From positions 4,091,252 through 4,155,251 of the forward strand of contig NC_062993.1 in assembly GCF_023078275.1 (NCBI RefSeq): a DNA stretch of 64,000 nucleotides, written 5' to 3'. This document shows, piece by piece, positions 9,264-18,000 of this stretch. The notes under the pieces were generated by a model. That model was not told the origin of the DNA, did not search any database, and saw nothing but the letters and a program-made list of their open reading frames with translations. The position numbers and the translations under genes were made by a program. This DNA is from Leguminivora glycinivorella. Taxonomy: Eukaryota > Arthropoda > Insecta > Lepidoptera > Tortricidae. The stretch's first letter is position 1; each line of letters begins with the position of its first letter.

Positions 9264-12200
9264 CTGTGGAGAGAAATACTGGGTTACATAGTCTGTGGGT
9301 TGATGTCAAGAGTGTTATTGAGTTAAATTAAATTACTTTCTCAAAGTCACTATACAGGAAAAGCCGTCAGTCTGCTTTTTTTTATGAGATAGGAGGCATA
9401 CGAGCAGACAGGTCGCCTGATGGTAAATCACTGCCGCCCATGGATACCCGAAACACCAGAAGTGTTGGAAGCGCGTTGCCGGCCTTTAAGATGGCTTTCT
9501 ATATCCCTCGTCGTACCTGGGCATTTTCGCGAGAAGACTCACCCGAAATATTTTTCTAAGGTAGGTAAATTTTGTTTTCCCTACTTAGAATTACGAGCCC
9601 TTTCGACCTAGGACAAAAGACAAGAGATAAAAAAATGTTCCCAAAATTTTCTATTATTTTGCATACTTTCCACTTTGTAATCGTTGTACAAAGTGTTTGA
9701 AAAATGGTAACAAAGTGGAAAAATTAAATTTGGGACGCTTTTTTCCGCCTAGTAGGATGGAAAATGATTCTGAGTAGGAAAAACATTAAATTTACCTATT
9801 TTAGAAAAAAAAATTTTTGAATCTTTTTTCGTGAAAATGCCCACCTACTTAGTTTTTTTCTTTGATTGCAGTTAGGGTGACGTAAGGCTCTGTGACGTAT
9901 TTAGTTGAGTTTATTGTAGTGTTCGCGTAGGTGGGTCAGGCACTTGTTTGCTAGTGGAAACTAGCTGGAAGAGTGAATACCCTGTTGTTGAGTTGCAAGG
10001 GTTTATAGGCTGCTGTGAGAGCTTACCGTTAGCAGGCCGAAATGTTTATGTATCACCGACGTAGATAACTAAAATAAATAGAGAGGTAGAGAGAAAGAGA
10101 GAGAGAGAGAGAGAGAATGAGCTAAATTGAAGAAGACTTACTTATATCCCCCCATCCACTCAAAATTATCCGTCAACGTCCAGGCCATGTATCCCTTGAG
10201 CTTCACCCCGTCGTCTATAGCATCCAGCATCTACTGGTGAAATACTACGTGACTCCATCCTGATTTATGAGCTTCGACCAGTAGAATAAAAACACAGAGA
10301 TAAATCAAAAGCCACATTGACGAAGACTTACGTATATCCCGCTAACCACTCAAAATTATCCATTAAAGTCCAAGCCATGTATCCTTTGAGCTTCACTCCG
10401 TCGTCTATAGTATCCAGCATCTGCTCCATGATGGTGGCGTAGCACGTGACTCGGTCCTGGTCGATGACGTCAGCGTCGGGTGAGGTCGACCAACCGCTCT
10501 CGGTGATGTAGATGTCAGGGTCATTGTATCGCTGGCGGAGGAGGGTCAGCAAGTTGTATGTACTGTTTGGGACGAGCTGGAATGGAATTTGGAGTTTAGA
10601 TGGAAAGTTTTACAAGAAATATAACGGAGAATTACTCTCTAGATATATGAACTCATAATCCATGGAAAGATCCGAGGGAAGAGATCATCCCGACGACGAC
10701 GTAACTCCTGGCCCAAAAATGTACGCACATGGTTTAAACAAAGCTCTCGCTTATTCCTCGGGCTATACGATCTAAAGTTCGTATAGCCCTTATGATAGCC
10801 AACCTCCGCTAGGAGTTGGCACTGGAAAAAGAAGAAGATTTCAAGAGAAGCACAATCCGTCTATGACCGTGTGTGGTTAATTTACTTGGAGAAGCTTTTT
10901 CATGCATGATGGGTATTTTAAATACTTACATAGTCCCAATCCGATTGGCCCCTCGGCCACGTCTCATCAACGGTCCATCCAACATCTATGTCATCAAATA
11001 TCGATGGCACAGCTTGCGGCACCTTATATATACTTCGTCGCCGACACGATGTTCCCAGAATAATGGTTCAGCCCCAAAAAGTCATAAGTTCCTTGGATGT
11101 CTTTCTTCTTCAGTGAAGGGAGGTAATCGGGAATGAGCGTAACCTTGCTCAGCACTTTTATTGGCGACTATTTCGACTAATTCTTTTGGAAAACCACCCT
11201 CGGGTAGGTAAATAGGATCGGTGTAAAGCGCCCACTGAAAAAATAATAGGAGAGGTGAACCCCGTGAACCTATTCTAATCTTAGCATGAATTCATTTAGA
11301 TTATTTACTTAAATGATTAAGTACAAGAAGTTTAAAATGTTCCTGGAAATTTTTAAATAAAAAAAAACACAATTTTGCATACAATGTGACCCAGGAAACA
11401 TTACACAGCAATTCAGCACTTCCTTTTCCGGGATTCGAACCCAACACTATCTGCTCGGTCATGGGGCTACTGAATACACCCGAAAAGTTTCCAAAGTTAT
11501 TCTATGTGACAAATATCGCAATGTTGAAGACCAAACTACCAATTCAAGTGGAATTTTATGAATATTCTTACATTAGCTTGGTTTATCAAATCCACAGCAT
11601 GAGCATCTTCCTCCGAATCAGTATCTGGCATGTACCATTGTATGTTAATAGTAAACCCACACTGCCCACCTTGTGCCGGCTTGAAGTCATTGTTGTACGC
11701 ATGGTATGCCCTCGCGTGACCCATCACCAAATGCTTCGCACACAGGTACTCTCCTATACCAGTCGCGTTCAGTTGCGGCATCTTAGTTACAGACCCGTAC
11801 CCTTGATAGCAGATCTGCAAAGGCTCGTTAAAAGTGATCCACATTTTGACTCTGTCTCCGAAAAGGGTGTAAGCTACTCTCGCGTAGTCTTCAAACCATT
11901 GTGTGAATAAAGGGTTTGTGAAGCCGCCCAACTTTTGAAGACTTTGAGGTAAGTCCCAATGGTATAAAGTTATTATAGGTTGGATGTTGTATTTCAGCAT
12001 TTCATCGATGTAGTTGTTGTAGAAGTTTACACCAGGCTGGTTGATGTGGTTAGGGAAGCCGGAGGGTAGGAGTCGCGACCAGGAGAGGGAGAACCGATAG
12101 CAGTCAAGGCCGAGCTCTCTCATCATTTGGACGTCTCGTTTGTAGTTGTGGTAGGAATCGGCAGCGACGTCGGCGTTGCTGTGGTCGACGATGGTGGTCG

Positions 12201-12475
12201 GGTCTCGGTGAGTGTTGTAGTCCCAAATGTTTTCGCTTTTGCCTGGAAAGGGAAGTACTGGGCTAGTACAAGATTTGTAGGGATTGGAAAGAGTTCCCTT
12301 CTGTGACATATTAAGACAGGCATATTAGGTATGTTATATTATGACAGGCAATTTACCATCTGCATTCCAAGCACCCTCAATTTGGTAGGCAGCGGTGGCT
12401 GTCCCGAAGATGAAGCCAGCCGGGAACCGACGCTGCTCCCGCGGCACGGCGCTGGTGGCTGTGATCAGCAGCACG
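9101..12475 (-). CDS. Family 1 glycoside hydrolase (beta-glucosidase/myrosinase-like), spliced, probably decaying
   Basis: Hydrolyses beta-linked glycosides; insect members are secreted digestive or detoxifying enzymes. Coding exons by eye on the minus strand: 12475-12357, 12242-11572, 11234-10930, 10576-10332, 9263-9101, all with GT..AG borders and compatible phases (~500 residues, normal for the family). Hallmarks: FIFGTATAAYQIEGA (family-1 N-terminal signature), ITFNEP (acid/base Glu), YITESG (nucleophile Glu; usually TENG), MDNFEW, and a C-terminal ERFGLYAVDF. The start codon is not in the first visible exon, which opens inside a hydrophobic VLLITATSA signal-peptide-like stretch, so a short upstream exon is missing or lost. 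Exon 3 has two frameshifts. It is either a pseudogene or carries assembly errors. Confidence 0.8.
9375..9500 (+). repeat. Dispersed repeat T, copy in glycosidase intron
   Basis: TTTTTTTATGAGATAGGAGGC..GAGCAGACAGGTCGCCTGATGG..GTGTTGGAAGCGCGTTGCCGGCCTTTAAGATG. Better copies are at 17168-17300 and (reverse) 61885-62003. It starts with a poly-T run and has no ORF. Confidence 0.65.
9519..9842. mobile_element. 324-bp foldback element, 4-bp TSD ACCT
   Basis: Ends GGGCATTTTCGCGA and the inverse of GGGCATTTTCACGA. ACCT occurs at 9515-9518 and 9843-9846. The centre (CACTTTGTAATCG..AAAAATGGTAACAAAGTGG, TTTGGGACGCTTTTTTCCGCC) is a diverged relative of family P (2942-3265). It lies in the last intron of the glycosidase gene. 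Confidence 0.65.
10080..10119. repeat. (GA)n microsatellite
   Basis: AGAGAGGTAGAGAGAAAGAGAGAGAGAGAG tract in the glycosidase intron next to the duplicated exon piece. Confidence 0.8.
10142..10280 (-). pseudogene. Duplicated, degenerate copy of glycosidase exon 4 (3' part)
   Basis: On the minus strand it reads ..AIDDGVKLKGYMAWTL.DNFEW.GGY and ends at a donor GTAAGTCTT, paralleling the end of the true exon at 10332. The upstream part of the copy is scrambled and contains a stop just before the alignable MLDAIDDG block, and it lacks the nucleophile-containing segment. The intron sequence after the donor is duplicated too. This points to a small tandem duplication, not an alternative exon. Confidence 0.7.
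10332..10576 (-). CDS. Glycosidase exon 4 (nucleophile-bearing)
   Basis: Acceptor TTCCAG|CTCGTC, donor ATATAC|GTAAGT. Encodes LVPNSTYNLLTLLRQRY, then YITESGWST with the catalytic nucleophile Glu, and ..MAWTLMDNFEW that lines the sugar site. The Asn normally after the nucleophile is Ser (ESG in place of ENG). Ends in phase 2, matching the one leading base of the last exon. Confidence 0.8.
10670..10850 (+). pseudogene. LINE C-terminal fragment in glycosidase intron
   Basis: A short frame RRRNSWPKNVRTWFKQSS resembles the C-terminal arm of insect endonuclease-reverse transcriptases (pattern RRRxSWLxNLRxWF), then stops. It ends in GGAAAAAGAAGAAGA. Assignment from a single motif. Confidence 0.35.
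10930..11234 (-). pseudogene. Glycosidase exon 3 with two frameshifts
   Basis: Acceptor TTTTTTCAG, donor TAT|GTAAGT. Reads WALYTDPIYLPEGGFPKELV to ..RLPPFTEEE, then must shift by one base in a purine-rich run (11101-11113) to continue DIQGTYDFLGLNHYSGN, and shift again at an expanded TATATATA (11024-11031, four extra bases) to continue KVPQAVPSIFDDIDVGW..SDWDY. Correcting for +1 and +4 gives 300 bases, an exact codon multiple. Both lesions are in simple sequence, so sequencing error remains possible. Confidence 0.75.
11400..11475 (-). repeat. tRNA-like fragment in glycosidase intron
   Basis: TTTTCCGGGATTCGAACCCAACAC is a reverse B-box, followed by a partial D-arm-like GGGGCTACTG. Too degenerate for a tRNA gene, so most likely a SINE head. 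Confidence 0.35.
11572..12242 (-). CDS. Glycosidase exon 2 (acid/base-bearing)
   Basis: Acceptor TTTCCAG|GCAAAAGC, donor GCTAAT|GTAAGA. Encodes KSENIWDYNTHRDP, DVAADSYHNYKRDVQMM, YRFSLSWSRLLPSG, PIITLYHWDLPQ, and MWITFNEP with the catalytic acid/base Glu. All 223 codons are intact. The open frame continues upstream of the acceptor by chance. Confidence 0.85.
12357..12475 (-). CDS. Glycosidase first visible exon
   Basis: Encodes VLLITATSAVPREQRRFP then AGFIFGTATAAYQIEGAW and NADG, ending at donor GCAGATG|GTAAAT. The hydrophobic start looks like the tail of a signal peptide. There is no in-frame ATG before a weak acceptor (TTATTGACAG). Repeat sequence begins about 15 bp upstream, so the initiating exon lies beyond it or is gone. 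Confidence 0.7.
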
Positions 12476-12490
12476 CTGTCAATAAGTATA

Positions 12491-12678
12491 TGGTTATTTA
12501 CAAGGGGGCAAAGTTGTTCTTTAACCGCACGTGCTAATATTAATACCCGAGCAAACGAAAGATTCCAATATTGAACCGCTTGTGTAGCGAGTGGTTCAAA
12601 AAGTAGAATCTACAGCTTTGCGAGGGTTTTAACCTTTGCCAGCGAGTGAAACACAATTTTTTTCACCACACCAACACA
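12491..12678 (-). repeat. Foldback-like repeat K, copy 1
   Basis: ATTTACAAGGGGGCAAAGTTG..GCACGTGC..ATACCCGAGC..CGAGTGGTTCAA..TTTTTTCACCACACCAACAC. It matches 36316-36525 in reverse, and partially 12850-12950. It shares its GGGGGCAAAGTTG end with repeat M. No coding potential. Confidence 0.6.
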
Positions 12679-12849
12679 AACAAAATACAAGGTAACTGAA
12701 AAACATTATCAATTTATATATAGGTAAAATTCTACCAGTCAGCACAGCATAAGATATTAAAGTTTTAAGTTAAATTTTGTATGAAATTATTTCGCACTCT
12801 TGTGGATAAAATGCAATTTGCTATACGTTTTTCAAGAAAAGAGAACTTT

Positions 12850-13330
12850 TACCAGTTGGTGTGGTGAAATAGTTATTTGTTTTACAAGGGGACAAATTTG
12901 TTGTTTAACCGCACGTGCCAATGTTGATACCCGAGCCTAGTGAGGGGAGCAATTTCTTTTTCCCATTTTTGAACTGAGAAATTGGGTATTCCTTTGTTAG
13001 AGTCTCTCAAGCCACTTACCTTAATAGTATAAGCAGCTTCATAACTGCTATCAAACAAGAGACTAAAATCGAGATAGTAATTCGTCTTATATACTCTCAA
13101 TCTTTTCGAGTACCAGTATAGTAAATCAAAATGAGATTCAGTGCGTATGCTTGTGCAGATAATTTTTAGGGTTCTCATTTTGCTACCATGTAACATTATA
13201 CTGCTTTTCACATAACCTATGAGGAAATCCTAAAATATGAATTATCGCTGTTTTAAAAATATAAATAAGTACTTAGGTTAAAGTATGTGCAAATTCTTTT
13301 CGTTACGTTAATATTCAATACTGGCAACAT
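12850..13330. other. No gene recognised; partial repeat K at left
   Basis: CAGTTGGTGTGGTGAAATAG and TTACAAGGGGACAAATTTG..CCGCACGTGCCAATG (12855-12925) are repeat K pieces. The rest is low-complexity AT-rich sequence with a donor-like AAG|GTAAGT on the minus strand near 13020, which I cannot tie to a gene. Confidence 0.35.
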
Positions 13331-13339
13331 AAAGGCTTT

Positions 13340-13950
13340 TTTTTTTAAATTATAAATGGGCTTACTCTTGACCACAGACTAGCCAAAGGCAAAGACGTGG
13401 CCTACGATGGAGTGAGCTCGCCCAGAAGATGCCTGTTCACTCTTGATTTGAAGGTTGCCGGGTTATAATATGAGCTCGGAAATATAGCTGCCGGCAAGGA
13501 ATTCCACTCCTTGGCAGTGCGCATAAGAAAAGAAGAAGCAAAGCGCTTCGTGCGGATTCGTGGAATATCCACCAAGTAAGGATGGAGACCGGCCGTGCGT
13601 CTAAGAGTCCGATGGTAGAATGGGGACGGTGGAATAAGCTCGTGTAGCTCTTGAGCACACTCCCCGAAGTGCAACCTGTAAAACACCGACAGACTAGCGA
13701 CTTTCCGCCGATGGGCCAAAGACTGTAGCTTGGCCGTTAGCTTCTTGTCGCCAATCATCCTCCTGGCTCTGCGCTCCACTGAGTCCAAAGCAGCGAGTTG
13801 GTATTTGGCTGAGCCGTCCCACAGGTGGCTGCAATACTCCATACAGGATCGGACTTGAGCTTTATAGAGTGTTAGAAGCTGTCCAGGTGTGAAGTATCGC
13901 TTCACCTTATTTAGGATGCCCAGCTTTGAATAGAATATAGAAATAGAAAT
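13340..13950 (-). mobile_element. 5'-truncated non-LTR element with 7-bp TSD
   Basis: Minus-strand insertion ending in a T run at 13338-13346 (its poly-A tail). AGGCTTT is duplicated at 13333-13339 and 13951-13957, and joining the flanks gives a sequence matching ACGTAAAG..GAATAGAAAAGTGC at 33815-33845, so the empty site is readable. It carries only the C-terminal RT region (13402-13905). Confidence 0.7.
13402..13905 (-). pseudogene. Non-LTR pol C-terminal fragment, 167 aa
   Basis: Reads LLTLYKAQVRSCMEYCSHLW, then ALDSVERRARRMIGD, SLAHRRKVASLSVFYRLHFG and a C-terminus AKEWNSLPAAIFP..FKSRVNRHLLG. This is the post-RT domain of Jockey-like elements (the '..YCSHLW..' and 'WNSLP' blocks are diagnostic). 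No catalytic motif is present. The frame itself is uninterrupted, which suggests a fairly recent insertion. Confidence 0.7.
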
Positions 13951-13980
13951 AGGCTTTGAATAGAAAAGTGCAATTTTGCT

Positions 13981-14243
13981 CCACTCAGAATCACGAGCTT
14001 TTTCAATCCTAATTAATAGGAGAAAAAAAGTGTCCCAAGGTTTTTTCCCATTCCGTTACCATTTTTGTATACATTTTGTATGGCGGTCACGGAAAGGAAG
14101 GTTTGGAAAATGTATGGAAGTCTTGGGACATTTTTTTCTCCTATATCAGAATCGAAATACCTCGCGATTCTGAGTATGAATCGCGTAAAAAATACCCATG
14201 TTACAAAAAAAGTGGAGTGGACAACTTTGGAAAAAAACGGCCC
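13981..14243. mobile_element. Foldback MITE family P, copy 2, left end missing
   Basis: Aligns with 37344-37669 from CCACTCAGAATCACGAGC onward and ends ..AAAAACGGCCC. The outer ~60 bp of the left arm is absent. Confidence 0.65.
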
Positions 14244-14420
14244 AAGTACAGTCATACCCTTTCCGAATGGGGATGTGAAAAATATTGTGTTGGGTTCCGT
14301 AGTTATATCAAAATCGCTCTCTTTTGGTCTACACGTGGTGGCAATTCGGGTCAAGGTACGAAAATCCTTCAGAACCTCTACCATGAGACTTGACGTTTTA
14401 GATACTTTAAGTTACTCGAT

Positions 14421-14867
14421 CGTCGGCGTATCCTACTATTTTGTGTCGGCCGTTCAACTCAACTCCCCCGTCATCGTCATACACTACGACTTTTCGGATG
14501 ACGTACTCGAGTATCAAGTTGAACAGCAAGGGTGAAAGAGCATCGCCTTGTTTGAGCCCTGTAACGACATCAAACTCCTCCGTAAGGGTGCTACCCACTC
14601 TAACCCGCATTTTGCTTACTTGAGTGGCAACTTTGGTCATTCTGACTAGCTTGTCAGGTATGCCTAAGGTCTTGAGTATTTGGTAGAGAGCTTCCCTGTC
14701 GACGCTATCATAGGCTTTGGTAAAGTCAACGAACAATGAGTGAATGTCCCGGCCAAACTCCCATCTTTTCTCCATAAGCTGCCTTAGGAGAAAAATCTGG
14801 TCTACAGTGCTCCGGTTACGGCGAAAGCCACACTGGTAGTCTCCGAGTGCTGATTCTGCATATGGTT
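14421..14867 (-). pseudogene. Inverted N-terminal RT half of the RTE-type element
   Basis: On the minus strand: YQCGFRRNRSTVDQIFLLRQ (RT motif 1-2 region), SLFVDFTKAYDSVDR (first catalytic Asp), GLKQGDALSPLLFN and finally GYADD. The frame is clean to the junction. The upstream domains (endonuclease) are missing. Confidence 0.8.
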
Positions 14868-15671
14868 CTGGCCTTACTAGGTGAAACTAAAGAGCACGTT
14901 CAAAAAATGGCACAAGCTCTGGATGAGGAGGGTGGAAAAGTGGGGCTTAGAATCAGTCTGGAGAAGACGGAGTATCTACACATGCAAAGACGGAGAATGG
15001 TACGACGCCGAGACGGGATAACCATTAACGGGAACTGCTACAAGCGCGTATCATCATTCAAGTACCTCGGTTGCACGATAACTGACACCAACCAGAGAGA
15101 AGACGAAATCGACATCCGTATCCAGAATGCCCTAAGATGCTCAGCAGCCCTTCACAAAATATTAACGTCCAAGCTCATCAGCAGAAGAACCAAGATCAGG
15201 ATTTACAAGACCGTGATAAGGCCGATCTTGGTATATGGATGCGAAGCTTGGACGTTGACCCTGAAGGAGGAGAATAAGCTCTTAGTGGCAGAGCGGAAGA
15301 TCTTCAGAAAGATTTTAGGCCCTACGAGACGAGAGGATGGCTCTTGGAGAGTCAGGAAGAACTTGGAGGTGGAAGAGCTAGTGGGCGAGCCCAACGTCAT
15401 CGGCGAGAGTAAAGCTTCTCGTCTGCGATGGCTCGGCCATGTGGAGAGGATGGGAGAGGATCGTGCGGCCAAAAGAGCTCACTTGTGGCGATCTACTGAA
15501 AAACGGCCGGTCGGAAGGCCCAGGTACCGATGGATCGACGAGGTCCAGAAAGACCTGCGTGACCTTCAAGTGACTGAGTGGCATCAGATTGCACAGGATA
15601 GGAGCGAATGGCGGAATCTAGTGTCGGAGGCCAAGATCCACTTCGGGTCGCTGAGCCATCGCAGTAAGTAA
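14868..15671 (+). pseudogene. C-terminal RT half of the RTE-type element
   Basis: LALLGETKEHVQKMAQALDE follows directly from YADD in protein order. Then VSSFKYLGCTIT, RIYKTVIRPILVYGCEAWTL and the RTE C-terminal block SRLRWLGHVERM..KRPVGRPRYRW, ending at a stop and (TAAG)n. Uninterrupted for ~265 codons, so the insertion is young. Confidence 0.85.
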
Positions 15672-15739
15672 GTAAGTAAGTAAGTAAGTTACTCGATACG
15701 TCTCGGAAAATGTATGTAACCGCTGGTTCTGTTATATCC

Positions 15740-15850
15740 ATACTTACTCATTCCATTCATTTCATTCGCTTTCCCTTATCCCAATTACTTGGGGTCGGCG
15801 TGGAGTGGGCTCATTCACTTGCATTTGTTTTATATCATCTCTCACACAGT
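15740..15850. repeat. Short unclassified repeat piece
   Basis: CTTATCCCAATTACTTGGGGTCGGCGTGG is a wording I associate with dispersed moth repeats. Only one copy is seen here, with no TIR or ORF. Confidence 0.3.
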
Positions 15851-15894
15851 TTTCTTCGGTCCATCCATACTTAATACTTATATTTTTTATTTAA

Positions 15895-16025
15895 TATTAT
15901 AAAAGTTGTGTGTGTGTGTGTCTGTTTATTTGTCCGTCTTCAACGGAGCTACGAATTGACGTGATTTTTTAAGTGGAGATAGTTTTCATGAAGGGATGGA
16001 CATAGGTTACTTTTTAAAGTGAAAC
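15895..16025 (-). repeat. Dispersed repeat S3, copy 2 (reverse)
   Basis: GTTGTGTGTGTGTGTCTGTTTATTTGTCCGTC..GAATTGACGTGATTTTTTAAG..GTTACTTTTTA is the reverse of 6380-6480. Confidence 0.55.
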
Positions 16026-16043
16026 TTTTAATGCGACTTCCAA

Positions 16044-16340
16044 CTAACAGCGCGTAACACTCAGTCAGTGTTACGTTGCGCAACTCAGTCAGTCACTCAC
16101 TCATTCACTCACTCATTCACTAACAGCGCGTAACACTCAGTCAGTGTTACGTTGCGCAACTCAATCAGTCACTCACTCATTCACTCACTCATTCACTAAC
16201 AGCGCGTAACACTCAGTCATTGTTACGTTGCGCAACTCAGTCAGTCACTCACTCATTCACTAACAGCGCGTAACACTCAGTCAGTGTTACGTTGCGCAAC
16301 TCAGTCAGTCACTCACTCATTCACTCACTCAGTCAGTGAC
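16044..16340 (+). repeat. 76-bp tandem satellite, four units
   Basis: Units start CTAACAGCGCGTAACACTCAG at about 16044, 16120, 16196 and 16260. The third is 12 bp shorter through loss of one CACTCACTCATT block. Each unit holds an inverted pair GCGCGTAACAC / GTGTTACGTTGCGC and a (CACT/CATT) simple-sequence arm. Confidence 0.85.
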
Positions 16341-16420
16341 ATAATGGTTTTGAATGGTGGAATGGTTGGTTGGAATATGTGTGTTTTATATTTAGATCAA
16401 GTGCAAAATGAGTTTATGTT

Positions 16421-16684
16421 TCTTTTCCCCTCACTAGCTCGGAAACACGTGTTTTGTCCTTTAATACCAGCGGGTAAAAACGCATTTTATCCACTAGTGG
16501 GTAAAGTAATTTGACCTTGAATAAAGTCAAATTAACTGCTTTAAAATTGATAAAAGTAATTGAATCTAGTAATTAAGATGATTTACTACCTGTGGAACTA
16601 CTGCAAGCAGTGATAAACGCATTTTTTTGCGTTGAAGTTTCCTCGCTATAGTAAGGGGAAAAGTTTTGTGTTACACTCGGGTGC
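16421..16684. repeat. Foldback repeat M, copy 1 (core only)
   Basis: TTTTCCCCTCACTAGCTCGG at the left mirrors CCTCGCTATAGTAAGGGGAAAAG at the right. The interior has CCACTAGTGGGTAAAG and TGCGTTGAAGTTTCC. It is followed directly by a family C element after CACTCGGGTGCAA. Confidence 0.7.
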
Positions 16685-16988
16685 AATAGTACATTACGAT
16701 ACAAGTGCGTAAAAAAGGAAGTTGTTTCCTTTCCTTTTCGCACAGATGGTGGTGGCTTTTTTCAGTACAGATGGTGTTTTGTTTACGCACTAGTGCGAGA
16801 AGTGGTTCATTATATGCTAGGTCGAAACTTTGGAGGCTCATCTGTACTGAAAAACGTCGTACGATACACGTGCGAAAAGGAAATTCGTAAATCGTGTCGA
16901 TTTAAAACACTCCCTTCGGTCGTGTTTTAATTTATCGCCACTCGTTTCGAGCTTCCTTTTTTACGCACTTGTATCGTAATGTACTATT
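16685..16988. mobile_element. MITE family C, copy 2 (complete)
   Basis: Perfect outer TIRs AATAGTACATTACGATAC.. / ..GTATCGTAATGTACTATT. The interior shows CAGTACAGATGGTG inverted against CATCTGTACTGAAAAACG, so each half is itself a foldback. No ORF. Confidence 0.75.
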
Positions 16989-17167
16989 AAACAGTGAACG
17001 TAATTAAACGCAAAAACGTGGTCACTTGACAAAATGGTTTCGAAATGTTACGAAGTTTAACTTCTTTCGCGCGGAGGAACTCCACGCACTGTTTTTTGTC
17101 TCTTTTTATTTTTAACCACACACATACCTAAAAGGGAGGGGTGGAGTGGAAGTTTGTTTAGAGCATT

Positions 17168-17300
17168 TTTTTTTTTTTTTATGGGATAGGAGGCAAACGA
17201 GCAGACAGGTCGCCTGATGGTAAGCGATCACCGCCGCCCATGGACACCCGAAACACCAGAGGTGTTGGAGGTGCGTTGCCGGCCTTTAAGATGGGTGTAC
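17168..17300 (+). repeat. Dispersed repeat T, copy 2
   Basis: A T-run, then ATGGGATAGGAGGCAAACGA..GTAAGCGATCACCGCCGCCC..GTGTTGGAGGTGCGTTGCC. Confidence 0.7.
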
Positions 17301-17464
17301 CATAGCATTCCGCAATTTTCGAATTTAACACGAGCGAAGCGGCAGGCGAAAGCTAGTTATAATTTTATACAATTGTAATTCTGTTTTTATCTTAAGTATT
17401 TCAAATTGTATTCTTTTTTTTGCTTTATATTATATTTCCTATAAAACTCCCGTGAGACTCATAC

Positions 17465-17684
17465 ATATTTAAAAATATTTTAAGCGGGTTACTCACGTAT
17501 TAAGTCGATATAGCGTTCGACATGTTTCGATCCAATTTTCGAGGATCTTTCTCAAGAGTAGCGACCCCGCCTTTACATGTCGAGAGCGCGACGCATACAA
17601 AGATCCTCGAAAATTGGATCGAAACATGTCGAACGCTATATCGACTTAATACGTAAGTAACCCGCTTAAAATATTTTTAAATAT
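17465..17684. repeat. Long near-perfect inverted repeat (84-bp arms, 50-bp loop)
   Basis: Left arm 17465-17549 (..GCGGGTTACTCACGTATTAAG..GACATGTTTCGATCC..GAGGATCTT) and right arm 17600-17684 are inverted copies with only about one difference (ACTCACG versus ACTTACG). The loop holds TCTCAAGAGTAGCGACCCCGCC. Transcripts across it would form a strong hairpin. A looser relative with the CGAAACATGTCG motif is at 53776-53921. Confidence 0.8.
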
Positions 17685-17727
17685 TATATTTCCTCTTTGT
17701 TATATGTGTACTTTCCGTGTTTCATTC

Positions 17728-18000
17728 GCTTTTGGGCCATTCCAGATTATAAGCACATGGACATTTGATATTTGCCAGTCGCTTTTCCTTGATGGAAAAC
17801 ATCGCGAGGAAACCGGACTAAGCCTAATAAGGCCTGGTTACCTTTTGGGTTGGAAGGTCAGACTTAGATGGTAGTCGCTTTAATGAAACTAGTGTCTACC
17901 TACGCCAAATCTTGGCATTAGTTGTCAAAGCGGAACCCATGCAGGCTCTCAGAATGAGCCGTGGCAAATTTCGGGATAACGCAAGGAGGATGATGATTTG
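17728..18000 (+). repeat. SINE family S2, copy 1 (head truncated)
   Basis: TTTGCCAGTCGCTTTTCCTTG..ACATCGCGAGGAAACCGGAC..GAGCCGTGGCAAATTTCGG and the 3' tail GATAACGCAAGGAGGATGATGAT. Full-length relatives with a tRNA-like head are at 20335-20672 (reverse) and 29036-29365. Confidence 0.65.

Larger units (their letters stand above)
14421..15685 (+). mobile_element. RTE-type non-LTR element with 5' inversion (twin priming)
   Basis: The target duplication AAGTTACTCGAT is exact at 14409-14420 and 15686-15697. The first segment (14421-~14867) carries the N-terminal RT half on the minus strand. The second (~14868-15671) carries the C-terminal half on the plus strand, followed by a (TAAG)n tail. The two halves meet exactly within the protein order ..YADD / LALLGE.., so nothing but orientation has changed. 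This is the structure expected from twin priming during target-primed reverse transcription. Confidence 0.85.

Noticed and set aside
11386..11910. Plus-strand 174-codon ORF
   Set aside because: Shadow of the glycosidase exon on the opposite strand.
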